Notes: generated by a model from the sequence alone, not told the origin. 64,000 nt of DNA from Symsagittifera roscoffensis (GCF_963678635.1 NC_087064.1:11394819-11458818), one strand, 5' to 3'. Positions 45,126-58,082 are shown, counted from the first letter of the stretch. Program-made: numbers and translations.

Positions 45126-47754
45126 TTTTTTCAAATAGTTAGGTTAAATTTATCAATGTTTAGCTGTTTGTTTTGTAATCTAAATTAAATAAAACAAAAA
45201 GAACAAAAGTTTTTTTTTTCTTAATTCTTTAAATTTATAACAAAAATTTGTGTTTCATGTTTCATGTCTAAAAAACGTTCGTTCTAGAAAATTAAAAATA
45301 GCAAAAGAAGGTTAGGTTGTTTATTTTGCACAAAAATAAGATCTTACTGAAAATTTTCTATCTTACTGAAAAAATGAGTTGAACATCAGCTCATAACAAC
45401 TTTTGTTTTCTCTAAAACATACCCTTTACCGTTAGTTTTATCAGAACTAAAAGATTAATTTCTAACATAGTATAGCTCAAACTATCGATATTGCATAAAT
45501 ACGGGGGAAAAAAGATGAAAAAACGAACAGTTGAACCTGTATTAAATAGCTTTTTCAGAACTAAATAAATTTTTTCAAACAATACAAGTTTTGATGGTTT
45601 AGCGAGAAAACAAAATAATGTGCAACTCTAGTCAATGTAACTTGGTGTACGGTTAAACCTGCAGCCTAATCGTCAACTGAAGATATATCAAACTACAGAA
45701 CTAACAAATGAATCAAAAAACAAAGTTTTTTAAAAAAGATTACGATTCTTAGAACAATGGCTAAAATTTTTGTTTCGAACCAAAATTTCCACTGTCTTAA
45801 AATTTCTGTACAAAACTAAATAGCTACATGAAAACAATTTTCGATATGACTAAAAACTTTATTCGGACCGTCCAACAAAAAACTTTCAACAATTTGTTTT
45901 GAAATTTTCTCATCCTATGCAAGTTAGTAAGCCTTTGTTTTTTCTTCTGACCACTAAAAGAGCTTCTCATGACTCACTGATCAATTTTGAGTTGAAGTTT
46001 GATACCGTTGGAAAATTTGTTTGAGAGATCAACAGACAAATCGAAAAATTGTTTATCACCACTTTTTATTTTTTTTAAAGATGAAAAAAATTGCCAAATT
46101 GCGTAGATGACATAGCTGAAAGCTGGCAGTTCTTTGCAAATCTCTGCTTGCGACGTTTGCATTGTAAAATCAAATAGTGTATGTAGGTTTGACCGTATTT
46201 GAATATGTTTATACTTAAAACGTAATGATTATATATATTTTTTGAATATTTGTGTTTATAAGCAAATGCAAGTAAATATCTTTTGTGTATGCGTGTATGT
46301 ATGCAAGTCGATGTGTTTGTATGTATGAGTACATTTTTTTTCCTTATAAGCTTGTAAACCAAAACAATTGTAACTAGAAGAAGAACTATAACCCAACTTG
46401 ATTTTTACTAATGTTCTAGTTTTTCTTGAAAGTTTGACAAGATACTATATGCATTGTATATATGAACACACATATGCTTTGCGTAGGCGTGTTTTCATGT
46501 AAACTGTATGTATCTATGTAAAAGTGTACAACTTTTTGCATGTATAAAGGTAATTATTCAAGTTATATTCATTTGTGTGTATTCTACTATTAGTTATACT
46601 TGTGTGTAATCTACTATTTGTTATACTGTTTTCTATTATTTGTATTCTACTATTTGTTATACTATTTATGTGTATTCATTTGATTATTTAGAAGTTTTGT
46701 AAATTTGTATGTTTTTATGTAAGTAAAAACTCTTGACTGCATGTCCGCTTGATTGAGTGATTGAATACAAGCTAATATTTTGTATCAATGTGTGTTTTTA
46801 GGCAAGTACTTATGCATATTCGTTAATGAGTATGAAAGGCACGTTTTTTGATTGTATGTAAAGACGTATGAATGCCAGTCTGTAATGCGTGATTCTTTTT
46901 GTCTGAATGTTTGTATAGATTTGTCTTGAAAGTGTGAAGTGAATGTAAGTTGGTTTGTGTGTTTACATGTGGTTGTATTTTAAAGGTCAGCAGAACTAAT
47001 AAATAAAATCTTTGCATGTGTCTAAGCAAAACTTGCGTGTGTGTCTATTTATATAAACTATGTATATATGTAAAAGTGTACAACTTTTTGCATGTATAAA
47101 TGTAATTAATCATGTATGTACTAGTTGTGTGTATTCATTGGAGTATTTAGAAGTTATGTATATTTGTATGTTTATACGTAAGTAAGAGCTCTTGACTGCA
47201 TGTCTGCTTGATTGAGTGAATGAATACAAGCAAATATTTTGTATCAATGTATGTTTTGAGGCAAGTACTTATGCATATTCATTAATGAGTATGAAAGGCA
47301 CGTTTTATTGATTGTATGTAAAGACGTATGAATGCCAGTCTGTAATTCGTGATTCTTTTTGTCTGAATGTTTGTATATATTTGTCTTAAAAGTGTGAAGT
47401 GAATGTAAGCTAGTTTGCGTGTTTAAATGCGGTTCTATTTTAAAGGTCAGCAGAAGTATTAGGTCAAAATCTTTGCATGTGTATAAGCAAAACTTTTCGT
47501 ATAATTGATTGCAGGTTTAAAAGTATGTAAGCAAGTATGTTAATTTATGTATGTATGGTAGTTTAATTGCATTCTTCTTATGTATAAGACTATGTACGTT
47601 TGTATTCATACCTTTATGTAAGACTTCATTTTGAATGTTTGTATGTATGGAAGTATTTTTGCATATATGTATGTAATTTTGTACGTATGGTTGTATGAAT
47701 GACTCTAAGTAACTTTAAATTTGTGTGTATATATGTAAGTACGTTTGTATGCAT

Positions 47755-47815
47755 CTATGTATGTATGTATGTATGTATGTATGTATGTATGTATGTATGT
47801 ATGTATGTATGTAGG
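47755..47815. repeat. (GTAT)n microsatellite, right arm
   Basis: A pure tetranucleotide tract within a wider region of degenerate gtatgt repeats (about 46200-48080). Confidence 0.95.
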
Positions 47816-49234
47816 TGTTTATGTAAGTTTGTGCTTATGTATACATATATGTTTGTTTGTTTTCAGTAGTAAGTGTGTATGTCATTGTTTTTGTATGTAA
47901 GTTTGTATGAATAACCTTATGTAAGTATTTAAATGTGTATGAATAAACGTATGTATGTTATAAAATACGTATGAATATTTTTTGTGAGTATGAATTTAAG
48001 TTTGAATCTTAAGAAAATGTGTTTATGTTTTTTATGTTTACAAGTATGCAGCTTTATATGTTTGTTGGGGTATGTATGTTTGAGTATAGTTGTTAATAGA
48101 GAAGACAAATATCGATGCAAAATTGAGAAGAAATATCATGATGCGAACTGTTTTGATCCTCCTAGTGATCAAAACGTGAATGTGAAAGCTTGGATCACCT
48201 CAAACATATTTTGAAAGAAAAGTTGAACCCTTTATAACACAATTAGTTGTAGATGAGTAATCAAATATTTTGGTGAAAAAGCAACCGTATTTTGAGAAGC
48301 ATTAGCGTAATCATGGAAACATTCAAAAGATCAGGTTTAAATGAAAAAACTCAAAATTCAATTTGTTGAGCAGAGGGTTAAAAGCAGATGATAATAACTG
48401 ATAGCGCTTCAAACTTTTGAATAGAAAGCTCTTGCTAAAACCAATTTGAACTTAATTAGAAGATACTGAGAACAGTTGACCAGATTGTAGTATCAAATTA
48501 AAAAGTTATTTAACTGCATATTCTTTTAATGGAAAAATCAAAAATTTGGATGCTCAAATTATAACTCCGAATTCATATCAAATTTTGAGTTTGCATACAT
48601 TACTTGTCTTAGTTTGTGTTTAGTCTTTCCCGATTGAATTTGCTCTAACTTGAATAACTGTTTTCCTTAAAAGTCGCAAATAAGTTTTCACCTGCTTTAT
48701 TCGATGGTCACTCTGTTCTGTCGTATATATTGGCGCACAAAAAACAGTTTTCCCCTAATTTCTAGGTCCGCTTTGATGAATATTTTCAAAACTTCGGTTG
48801 GCACAATAAAGTTAATAGGAAGTACTGAATGTTTTCCAGAAGCCCCGAAAATTGTTTCCTTTTTTAAAATAAAAAGTGGTATATGCAAAACTTAGAAATG
48901 GCTACAGCAAAATTAATGGGCACTTTTGGCTTTCATCATCTCGTTTCATTCTTATTTCGGTCAAATTGATTATGCTAAATAGAGGTGACGGCCGCCGCAC
49001 TTGACGAATTTTCTTTTCTTCGAGATTCAGCAATGAAACATGCATTTTTGAAGGAAATCGTTCACCGCAGGCAACAGTTAAGCTACGCTGCCAAAATCTT
49101 GTGCTTTCCTTTATACCATATAATTTGGTTGCATATAATAGGTATATAACGTCATTTTACATGTAACCACAACGTTCAGTGGGAATACTCAATAATATAC
49201 CGAAGTTTTACATGAGGACTATTAGGTATAAAAT

Positions 49235-49385
49235 TATACATGGTGACAATTAGGATTATTACATGGTGACCATTAGGTATAAAATTATACATGGTGACAA
49301 TTAGGATTATTACATAGTGACCATTGCTGATCATTTAATACATGGTGACCATTACAATTTATACCTAATGGTCATCCATGTATAA
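49235..49385. repeat. Tandem repeats with ATGGTGACC (right arm)
   Basis: Two and a half units of about 50 bp: 'ttacatggtgaccattagg', 'tataaaattatacatggtg', 'acaattaggatta'. Counterpart of 37060-37235. Confidence 0.78.
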
Positions 49386-49526
49386 CAACGCACCTCCGAT
49401 CCTAACGCACTATATTCCGGGGGTCTTGCTCGTTGCCCGTTGCCAACATTCGGGGATATGTCGATCCCCTTAGTTCCGGGAGGAATTACGGGGAGCCTTT
49501 GATCATAAAGATCTTTTGTTTCAGTT

Positions 49527-49573
49527 ATCGCTATTCGGCCTTTTGGCTAAGATCATCGCTTCTCGGCCTTTTG
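49527..49573 (+). other. U2 snRNA 5' end fragment, duplicated in tandem (right arm)
   Basis: ATCGCTATTCGGCCTTTTGG CTAAGATCA at 49527-49555 is followed by ATCGCTTCTCGGCCTTTTG at 49555-49573. It differs from U2 at two bases in the first copy, and at other positions than the left arm, so the two arms have mutated independently. Confidence 0.85.
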
Positions 49574-49916
49574 ATCATTCTCATCATGCTGCCAATTTCT
49601 CTTTTCACTTTAGCAATTTGAATTTAGCTTAGGCTAAGATACTACTTTCGGTTAAAATTATGTTGCCAATATCGATGCCAATTTCCCAACTTTGTTAAGT
49701 CTTCGCTACCGCTGTTACGTTACGTTTGAGAATGTACGTTATCTAGTAATCTCTGATAGACCGCTGCCAATTTCCCTTTTTAGAATGCATTTAACAAGCT
49801 GTATTTCATCAGTTATACTATACAGAACTAAGAATAACTGCGCATTAATTATGCTCAGCTGAGAAATAACTTGGATTAAAAAATTGATTTTTTTCAGCTT
49901 TCTTGTCTTCAAGTAA

Positions 49917-50405
49917 CACCTTTTGGAACTCAACTTTCAAATACGCTATAAATAACATCTATGCTCGTACATCTAAGCGGTACGATTGCCTGAGTGCCAT
50001 TTCCCACAATTTGGCTGGCCCTTGAGCTGCAGCGATTGCGATGCAGTGATCAAGGAAGCGTCTTTTAAATGCGATATCAGTCGCCACGCAAAGAAGAGAC
50101 ATTCTATAGATCTGGATAACGTTCTTTTTGAATGCAAAATCTGTAGAAAAGCCTTTCCAGATCAAAGAAAAGCGACAACGCATCAGGCGACTCACTTCAA
50201 GGATCCTTTATTCGAAATCGAAACCTACCCATGCAGTTCCTGTAACCGAGAATTTGCCACGCAAAAAGCATTGAGCAGCCACAACCGTCAATGCAAAGTA
50301 GCCCGTCCCATTGAACAGCCCCCGCCAACGCCCCCCCCCCCCCCCCGGAGCCAAACGCACTATATGCATACTACTCCCGTAGTCAGGTTGATCACGTCGA
50401 TTTGA
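49917..50405 (+). pseudogene. Zinc-finger N-terminal part of the retrotransposon, right arm, truncated
   Basis: Three fingers are intact: SCSDC..HAKKRH, FECKICRKAFPDQRKATTHQ, YPCSSCNREFATQKALSSHN. The head of the frame contains stops, and after the third finger homology with the full element stops at a run of C (50331-50346). No polymerase follows, so only the 5' end of the element is present on this side. Confidence 0.8.
50331..50346. repeat. Poly-C tract
   Basis: A run of 16 C immediately outside the palindrome's right border. It is a possible junction or assembly weak point. Confidence 0.9.
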
Positions 50406-51047
50406 GTGGTCGTAGGTATATAATCGCAAGGCGAAGTAGCATAAGAGCCATTGTTAGTGGTAAAAAGATAGATGGTTGCTGTTCTTATTTGGCCCAAGAT
50501 TCCATGACGTGTATTACTCCACTACTATCGGGGAGAAAAAAATATGAAACTCATGAAAATATGAAAAATCAGATGCTTAAGAGTAAAGAACCGCAATTTC
50601 ATCGCTTGAAAAGTTCGCGAAAATCTCAATAACGGGTTTTCAAGGCTATTTTATTTCTTAATAGCGAGATATTTATTATAAGAAGATTTTAAATATTAGA
50701 AGATTTTAGATAGAAAATTTCATTTTGCCACTCAATCCCGCTTTACTTAAAAAATTCATGCAAACAATAAAAACCGAAAAAAAAATTATTCAACTTTATT
50801 TTAATAACTATTCAAATTTGCAATAATACTGCCAGGGTTGCATCTAACATTTTTGGAAAACTTGAGTGGAAAAGGTAAGTTAACAGTTTTTTTCATTTTC
50901 AAAAACAAACTCAGAAAACTGATTAATTGAAATCTACCAAAACATTATAAAGAACCTAAATTGCCTCAATCTAGTAATTTTTAGTTTTTGATTCTTAGCT
51001 TTCTGTTGTTTTGTGCATAGAGAAGAATTAAAAATCAGCTTCAAAAA
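50406..51047. other. Nothing recognised
   Basis: Between the truncated retrotransposon and the next coding debris. A plus-strand frame at 50402-50632 is short and without a domain. Confidence 0.35.
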
Positions 51048-52199
51048 ATGAGTGAAAGTGATTGCTTGTATGTTGCTTGTAATTATTTTGGATTACAAGC
51101 AAGTCTTGAAATCGTGCAAGCACTTGAACAAGACTTGCTCGATTTCAAAAACCTTATGTCTCTAAATGACCCTATGAAAATACCATCCAAAATAATCAAC
51201 CCGATTAATCAACCAAAATTAAATACCAATGTTAAAATTCCAAAAGTGAAAAATTCAAATTGCATCAGGAAAAATCGTTCTTCCTGATTTTTGGAAGAAC
51301 GAGTACACTCGTGTTTTTTGTACAATACAGTTTTATTTAGAAAGATGCGGAATAATGTTCGCCTCTTTCCTTTTTGTCAAGTTTATACTCGACGCTCTTG
51401 TATTTGTAATAAAAGTATTACACATACACAAACTAACCGGCCGAACTCTTCATTTCGGAAAAATTATGTTAGCCGCCTTTTACAATATACTTTTCACTTC
51501 TATAGTGACTTCAATTTTTGCTCAAAATGAAAACGATTAAAACATTGAGCTTGATCATAGGCGTCAGGCACCTCAACAAGAGGATTCTGAAAACGAAAAT
51601 CAGGATAAAATTTATCCTAGACTCCAACTAGTCGATTACAATAATCGACCCGCTGTTACCGGTCTAATTCATCTTATGTTTTAGGATAGGCCCACTGATC
51701 TTCTTCACACTCCACTTGAAGAAGACTTGCTCGATTTCAAAAACCTTCTGTCTCTAAATGACCCTATGGAAATGCCATCCAAAATAATCAACCCGATTAA
51801 TCAACCAAAATTGAATACCAATTTTAAAATTCCAAAAGTGAAAGAATCTAATTGCATTCAAAAGAGAAAAACAATTGTCTGACTTTCAAAATTCTCCCCT
51901 CTTCTTCAACTAGACAAAACCTAGAATCTGAAATTGTAATAGTTCGCCAATCCGCAAACTCTCTAGAACTTGAATCAAAAATCGCGATTCAAGTCAAAAA
52001 GGAACAAAACCTCAACCCCAGGAAACCACCAAATTTTGACACCAGTTTAAATCATGCGCTCTCTCCCTTTGTTAACCGATTTAAAATAGGCACCTATCAC
52101 CCTTACCAAATGGTTAATCCACAACTCCCCCATCAACATATTTGTGTTCCTGCAGCCTTTATAACCGCCCAAATGCAGACTCCAATCCTTGACTCTTAG
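51048..52199 (+). pseudogene. LTR-retroelement-like coding debris
   Basis: Plus-strand open pieces: 51048-51287 (79 codons), 51355-51540 (61 codons, strongly hydrophobic in the middle, membrane-spanning) and 51852-52199. The block 51125-51266 is repeated at 51719-51860 at over 90% identity. The base composition and the hydrophobic-then-polar order resemble the relic in the 3.6-kb tandem unit at the left edge, so a related element is likely. No enzymatic domain is visible. Confidence 0.4.
51125..51860. repeat. Direct repeat of about 142 bp, 594 bp apart
   Basis: 'caagacttgctcgatttc' to 'caaaagtgaaa..tctaattgcatt' occurs at 51125-51266 and 51719-51860. It might be part of terminal repeats or a local duplication. 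Confidence 0.85.
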
Positions 52200-52540
52200 A
52201 CGGATCAAGTGCAAAAGAATTACATAAACGATTTAAATCGCATCAACCAAATGCAGAAAACCATAACAGTGCTCCGGGAAAAAATAAGGACCTCAGCAAT
52301 AAATATCTGAGCCTAAGAACACAGGTGGAAGGAAACTATTAGTTTCAAGATTATCTATTAACCTCCAACCTTTTATTTTTTTAACTCCAACTGTGATTTG
52401 GCCGCCGCCACTTTACAAAGTATGTATGCTTCTACAATTATAGTCCAGTATTGCTGATAAGTATATTCACTAAACCAAATCTGAAAAATTGTATTTGATG
52501 TTATATTTCTCAAAAGTATCCAGCTGCTTGTAGCACATAC

Positions 52541-52640
52541 ACTACAAGCAGCCATTCTTCGCCCGACTACAAGCAGCCATTCTTCAACCGACTACAAGCG
52601 GCCATTCATCAACCGACTACACTACAAGCCGCCACTTTTT
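52541..52640. repeat. Short tandem repeat, four units of about 25-30 bp
   Basis: Units read 'cgactacaagcagccattctt' with small changes. The last is extended with 'cactacaagccgccac'. Confidence 0.85.
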
Positions 52641-54444
52641 GAATAAACTATCAGAATAAAAACTTTACGCAAACTCTATTAAAACTTTTTTGATGTTTTG
52701 TAAATTATATTATGCTTTGAAATTTTTTGTCAACGGGTATCACCGTTTAACAATCACCCTATAAGATGGTTGGATGTTCTGAATTGAAATCAGAAACACA
52801 ACTCTTAAACTTTTACCACAAGTTAAGTCAAGTTAGTTGGGAATAGTTTGGTTCCTTGCCCCCCTTCCACCCCATTGTATGCCTTATGTCCTTTGCTCCC
52901 ACCGTCGACTAGAATGGATTTTCAATGAATCTTTAAAAGTAAAAAAAAAACGATTATGATTGAATTGCACTGGAATTTTATTCTTTTTAACGATTGGCAA
53001 TATAATATATTGTTGATTGAGTCTCTCTTACCTTATTCCCCTCACCTGCAAAACTTTACAAGTAAAAAGTTGTTCGCATGGTTCGATTGTTATGAAAAAT
53101 GACACTGACACTTTGACTACTTAGGTTATGACAAACAAATTTGGTCTTCATAATTAACATTGTAAAACCACTCGTTGCACCATAAAATTCATGTTCATTT
53201 GAGGTGGCGGAAAAGGAAAAAGAGCCTTGATTGATTATAATCGATTGTATTCTCTTTTATAGGCACTGACAATAAATCTCAATTTTAATCACTTCTATCC
53301 ATGGGTATCCAGTTCGGGTAATTTTGCCCTTTCTTCAAAAAATAAGTGCATCAAATTGAATTACAAGTGGATTAAACAAGAAAGGTTACAAAGTTTTAGT
53401 AGAGGAGACAATCCAGAGAGATTTGGACACACGTGAAGGGGATCCGAGTCTCGCATCGGATCAATACGGTCCAATTAAAACAGTGCGGTGTGATGGAAGC
53501 AACTTTAGAAAATTTCGAACAATGAATTAGGCATACATATCTTCACAATTTACATATCTTCAACAATCATATTTTAAAAAAAGCTGGAAAGCCAGAATTT
53601 TTTCAGAATTAAAAATTTTTTTATATGTCACAGAAACGCTAAATGAAGCTTCAAACTTAAATTTTCCAGCAATAAAGCTAAACTTTTCTTAGCTTAAATG
53701 AAAAATTTTGTCCTATAATAGCACCTACTCGCTTGCTTAAATCCGAAACTTAAAAAAATTATTAATTTTTTTTAAAGTTTTCCTAACGTCATTTGAGTAA
53801 CGTCGAAAAAAAAAGCATCTGAAGATAAAGTTCTTTTCCATATTCAGTGGTCAAAGCAATAGAAACTTTGAAAGAGCAGAAAACGAATAGTATCAAATTC
53901 TATCATACACTGCTTCTTTTATGCAATCATTGTCTAATGAATAGCTCTACGAAAAGTTTCAGCAAATTGAACTGGGTTTTCAGATCTGCTGATACTTTTT
54001 TAATGCGGTAGTTTATTAACGTTGTTAAGACTTAAGTAACTGGAGGCTCAATTTTCAGATTTAATTTATGGTGTTTTCACTGCCTCAATTTCAGTTTCTT
54101 ATAAATCTTATAAGTAAAAATGTGTAAAATCATATTCACTTATACAATTCTAACAAAAGTCAAAAAACACTTTCTTCTGTTCAAAAAATTGGGAGAGTAG
54201 GGAAAAAGGGAAAGTATATTTTGAAGGAGGAATACTATCGACGGGAACTGCATCTGATATATAAATATTTTGTTCTGATTAAACCTTTTCTTGGAGCAAT
54301 AAAATATCAAATTACAATTGATTGGTGTCACGTGACCACTGTAATGAAAAACTTGATAATAAATTTATTGTAGAACTCGTGAAGGTGAACTGAAAAAAGT
54401 TGGTGTTAGTAGCAACTGATATCAATATTATACATATGTGATTG
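52641..54444. other. Intergenic, nothing recognised
   Basis: AT-rich sequence downstream of the gene A stop. It has a small cluster of the AATCGATTATAAT motif near 53230-53300 and no supported coding sequence. Confidence 0.4.
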
Positions 54445-54959
54445 TTAAAGCACGCAAACATAAGAGGCCTGTATGTTATCATCAAGGGAAGCGTCCAAGA
54501 ATTTGTTTTGGCTGAAAAGCAGAAGACTCCGATTGTTGTCTGGCGAATCATTAGGTTCCATTGCATACCAGTTACTGCTGACTACATCGGTAACATCTGT
54601 TTCTGCCGGGTCCAATTTGAGCCAAGAAGTAGTTTTAGAGGACGAATACACACCCAGGTGGTAAACTCCCTCACCAAAACCACTGTAGGAATAAATTTCC
54701 AGAAAGTCATCCATCAAAATTGGAATTTCGTCGAACAGCCAGCCGCCAAAGTTTCGGCAGTTAAGAACGGCACGAGACCATAAATCTGGCGTCTCGTGTC
54801 GTTGGTACATCTTGTTTTGAATTCTGTTTCCTTCGCATTTCGACTGATCGACTTGTTGGCCGGTATAATCGATGCAGTTTCGAGTTCTTCTCTTGACAAG
54901 TTCAGTGAGGGTATTGGAAACAGTCTCAAAATCAGTCCAGCTGCCCCAAGAATGAGTAG
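54445..54959 (-). CDS. Gene A last exon: thrombospondin-like plus C-type-lectin-like domain
   Basis: The exon enters at acceptor catttgtag in phase 1 and runs 171 codons to TAA at 54445. Residues 1-48 look like a short thrombospondin type 1 module (HSWGSWTDF, RRTRNC, SKCEG). Residues 50-170 fit a C-type-lectin-like domain: WSRAVLNCRNFGGWL (start helix and first cysteine), YHLGV, SSNWYAMEPND (EPN motif), NKFLDASLD in the place of WND, and SYVCVL (last cysteine). The second disulphide pair is missing. EPN in true lectins favours mannose-type sugars, but the loss of WND makes sugar binding uncertain. It ends just after the final cysteine, so the domain closes the protein. It is probably the C-terminus of gene A (60749). 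Confidence 0.82.
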
Positions 54960-55099
54960 CTACAAATGAATTACAAGGAAAAAGACGATATTTGTAACTG
55001 TGGCCCGATTTTTCATCGCTTGATTTTGATGTGCCCTGACTTTTCGACTTGTTTTTGGAGTGGCCTGATTTTTCATAGTTGTTGATAGAAAACCCTGAT

Positions 55100-57712
55100 T
55101 TTTCATGTTTATTTATACACCAGTGGACAAAGTTAAAAACAAACTCAGGCTTTTACTCAAAAAAAACCTATCTTTAGAGGCCATTTTGGACAAAATTTAC
55201 TCTGAATTTTAACAAATGATCTAAAGTACTCTCTATGAAAGTCCTAATTTTTACTTTGGAGCACTTAGCAGTTTTATTCGGGTCTGAAAATGCCAGTTTT
55301 CATCATCCGTACTAAGTTTTTCAAAATGCGTGAAATTATATAAAAAAAAACAGCTGAGTTTATTAGAATTGTCACAAAGATTATTTCAATTTTATCCATG
55401 GATATCAAAAGACAAATTTTTGACGTCGCATGAACAACTTTTTTACTCCGCCTACTCGAGAATTCAAAAATAAGCACGAATTCAAGAATTTACTCTGTAA
55501 AATGTCTGTTTTCAATGTACATTTTTGATAGCATTTCTTTCGAACTCCAGTGAAAAAATTTTCAATGACCGATAGCAAAAAATCAAAGCTACCATCTATG
55601 AATGTATCATTCTTTAGTTTCAGAAAAATACAATTTAGCACTTTCAGAAAGAGTAGTTCAGATCATTTGCTGTCGGCCAATGTTAAGACTGTAAAATGCT
55701 TGCTTTGAATGTATATTGACCGAGTTGCAAGTAATCCAAGCTAACATAATCTAAGCTAAAAAAATCAAATTTTGATCTCAATGACTCACCATGTCATCCG
55801 GGTCTCAAAATGCCAGTTTTCCTTGTCTGCACAAAGTTATGCAATGTGAAAAAAAAAAGATTTATAGATGTGATCTAAAGTGATGTTTTCCGTCCAACAA
55901 TGACGCTGTATAAATCAGATATGATTGCACTAAATCTGAAAGAAAAACAGTTGAAATAAAATTGATAAACAATAATTCTAAAAATTTAGACCTTCATAGC
56001 CTGTGTCAATTCTCACCTTCGCACTCTGACTCATTCAAAATAGAATTGTCACAATGATTATTTCAATTTTTTCCATGGATATCAAAATACAAATTTTTGA
56101 CGTCGCCTGAACAAATTTTTTACTCCGCCTACTCGAGAATTCAAAAGTAAGCACGAATTCAAGAATTTACTCTGTAAAATGCCTGTTTTCAATGTACATT
56201 TTTGACAGCATTTCTTTTGAAGTCCAGTGAAAAAATTTTCAATGACCGATAGCAAAAAATCAAAGCTACCATCTATGAATGTATCATTCTTTAGTTTCAG
56301 AAAAATACAATTTAGCACTTTCAGAAAGAGTAGTTCAGATCATTTGCTGTCGGCCAATGTTAGAACTTTTTCAAAATTCTAAGTAAACATTGTTCGAAAT
56401 GGTCTCTACAGATAGGCAGTTTAAGAGTAAAAACCTAAATTTGCGCTTTCTTTTGTCCATTAGTGTAAGTTGCAATGCTCAATTTCAATATACAGTTTGA
56501 CAGCATTTCCTTCGGTGTTCAGTAAAACATTTTTATTGACCGATAGCAAATGATTGAAGTCACCATGAGTTTAGAAGATTCGATCAAAAAATTTAAGGGT
56601 AAGAAACCGAGCCAACTGATAGTTGAAACAAATATAAACAAGCCCTTATAAAAAAAAACTATAAGCTTGCCCTTAAAGCTCTTTGAGTTTCACAAACAGT
56701 TTGCATTTGACCTTTTTGATATATTAAAGAATAGTGGATCAGTAGAAAAAATTCTATCGCAGACGGTGAAAACTGGCAATTTCAAACCCAGAAAAAAATG
56801 GCAATTTCAAACCCGCAAAAAATTGGTCGGTACTTCAAAGTAAAAAAAAAATTAAGACTTTCAGAGAGAGTAGTTCAGATCATTTGCTGTCGGTCGATGT
56901 GAAAACTTTGTTGAAACTCTAAGTAAACTTCGTCTAAAATGGACCTCTCATTTGCGCTTTATTTTGTCCACTAGTATAAGTGGAAAAGTTACACAAGTAG
57001 ACAAAAAAGGCGCAAATTCAAGGTTGTACTCTGTAAAGTGCCTGTTTTCAATGGACATTTTGGACAGCATTCCATTCGAACTCTTTTACTTTGTTGGAAT
57101 ATTTTATTGAAATTCTAAGTAAACATTGTCCAAAATAGTCTTTACACTAAGGCCGTTTAGAAGTAATAACCTAAATTTGCGCTTCACTTTGTCCATTAAT
57201 TTAAGTTTCAAAAATACACTAGTGGACAAAAGTAAGCACAAATTCAAGATTTAACTCTGTAAAAGGCCTGTTTTTAATGTACGTTTTGGACAAAATTTCC
57301 AACAAAGTTCAGTAAATTTTTTTCATTGACCGATAGCAAAAGATCGAAGCTACCATCGACGGAAGTATCAACATTTGGTTTCGAAAAAGTAAAAAAAATA
57401 AGACTTTCAGAGAGAGTAGCTTAGATCATTTGCTCTCGGTCGATGTTAAAAATGAGGTCTTTACAGTTAGGCAGTTCAAATGTAAAAATGTAAAAACCTA
57501 AATTTGAGCTTAATTTTGTCCACTATTCTAACATGCAAAATAACACTACTGGACAAAAATTAGCTCAAAATCAAGTCTTTACTATTAAGACTGTAAAATG
57601 CCTGTTTTGAATGTATATTGACCGAGTTGCAAGTAATCCAAGCTAACATAATCTAAGCTAAAAAAATCAAATTTTGATCTCAATGACTCACCATGTCATC
57701 CGGGTCTCAAAA
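55100..57712. mobile_element. Nest of small inverted-repeat elements (CACTAGTGGACAAAA termini)
   Basis: The sequence 'acactagtggacaaaa' or close variants occurs at about 55116, 56990, 57213 and 57543, and its reverse 'ttttgtccactagt' at about 56450, 56968, 57190 and 57520. Between them, internal blocks recur: 'gcctgttttcaatgtacatttt', 'ttgaccgatagcaaa', 'gagtagttcagatcatttgctgtcgg'. One complete unit seems to be 57213-57530. The block at 55405-55680 recurs at 56082-56360, and 55718-55825 recurs at 57620-57712. The family also appears at 25480-25580. It has no coding capacity and is probably a Tc1/mariner-type MITE. Confidence 0.7.
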
Positions 57713-57912
57713 NNNNNNNNNNNNNNNNNNNNNNNNNNNNNNNNNNNNNNNNNNNNNNNNNNNNNNNNNNNNNNNNNNNNNNNNNNNNNNNNNNNNNNNN
57801 NNNNNNNNNNNNNNNNNNNNNNNNNNNNNNNNNNNNNNNNNNNNNNNNNNNNNNNNNNNNNNNNNNNNNNNNNNNNNNNNNNNNNNNNNNNNNNNNNNNN
57901 NNNNNNNNNNNN
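57713..57912. other. Scaffold gap (200 N)
   Basis: A fixed-length gap that falls inside a duplicated repeat block, the likely cause of the assembly break. Confidence 0.98.
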
Positions 57913-58082
57913 TGCTACAACAGAAAACTTCCTTAAACGTTTGGAACAGAAGGAATTTTTTGTTTATATTTAAAGCGCTTTTTATGCAGAAGGAAAAGTG
58001 TGGTTGAAATGAGTCAATTTTGACTTCATCAGATCATAATCAAAAGTATTATAAATATTCTTTTTCATATTTCTCATTTTTT

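Larger units (their letters stand above)
44490..50318. repeat. Large inverted repeat, right arm
   Basis: Partner of 35910-42675. It contains, from inside to outside, a segment absent from the left arm (about 44872-45125), the (GTAT)n tract, the ATGGTCACC tandem repeats, the U2 5' fragment and the zinc-finger part of the retrotransposon. Homology ends at 50318 in the same codon as in the left arm. Confidence 0.93.

Noticed and set aside
46823-47029. Open frames in 46-48 kb with His/Thr repeats
   Set aside because: They reflect the degenerate gtatgt repeats of the right arm.
50208-50429. Minus-strand frame rich in Gly opposite the zinc fingers
   Set aside because: It arises from the poly-C tract and is the shadow of the zinc-finger frame.
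54442-54783. Plus-strand open frame opposite the lectin-like domain
   Set aside because: It is the shadow of the minus-strand exon, which has domain and splice support.
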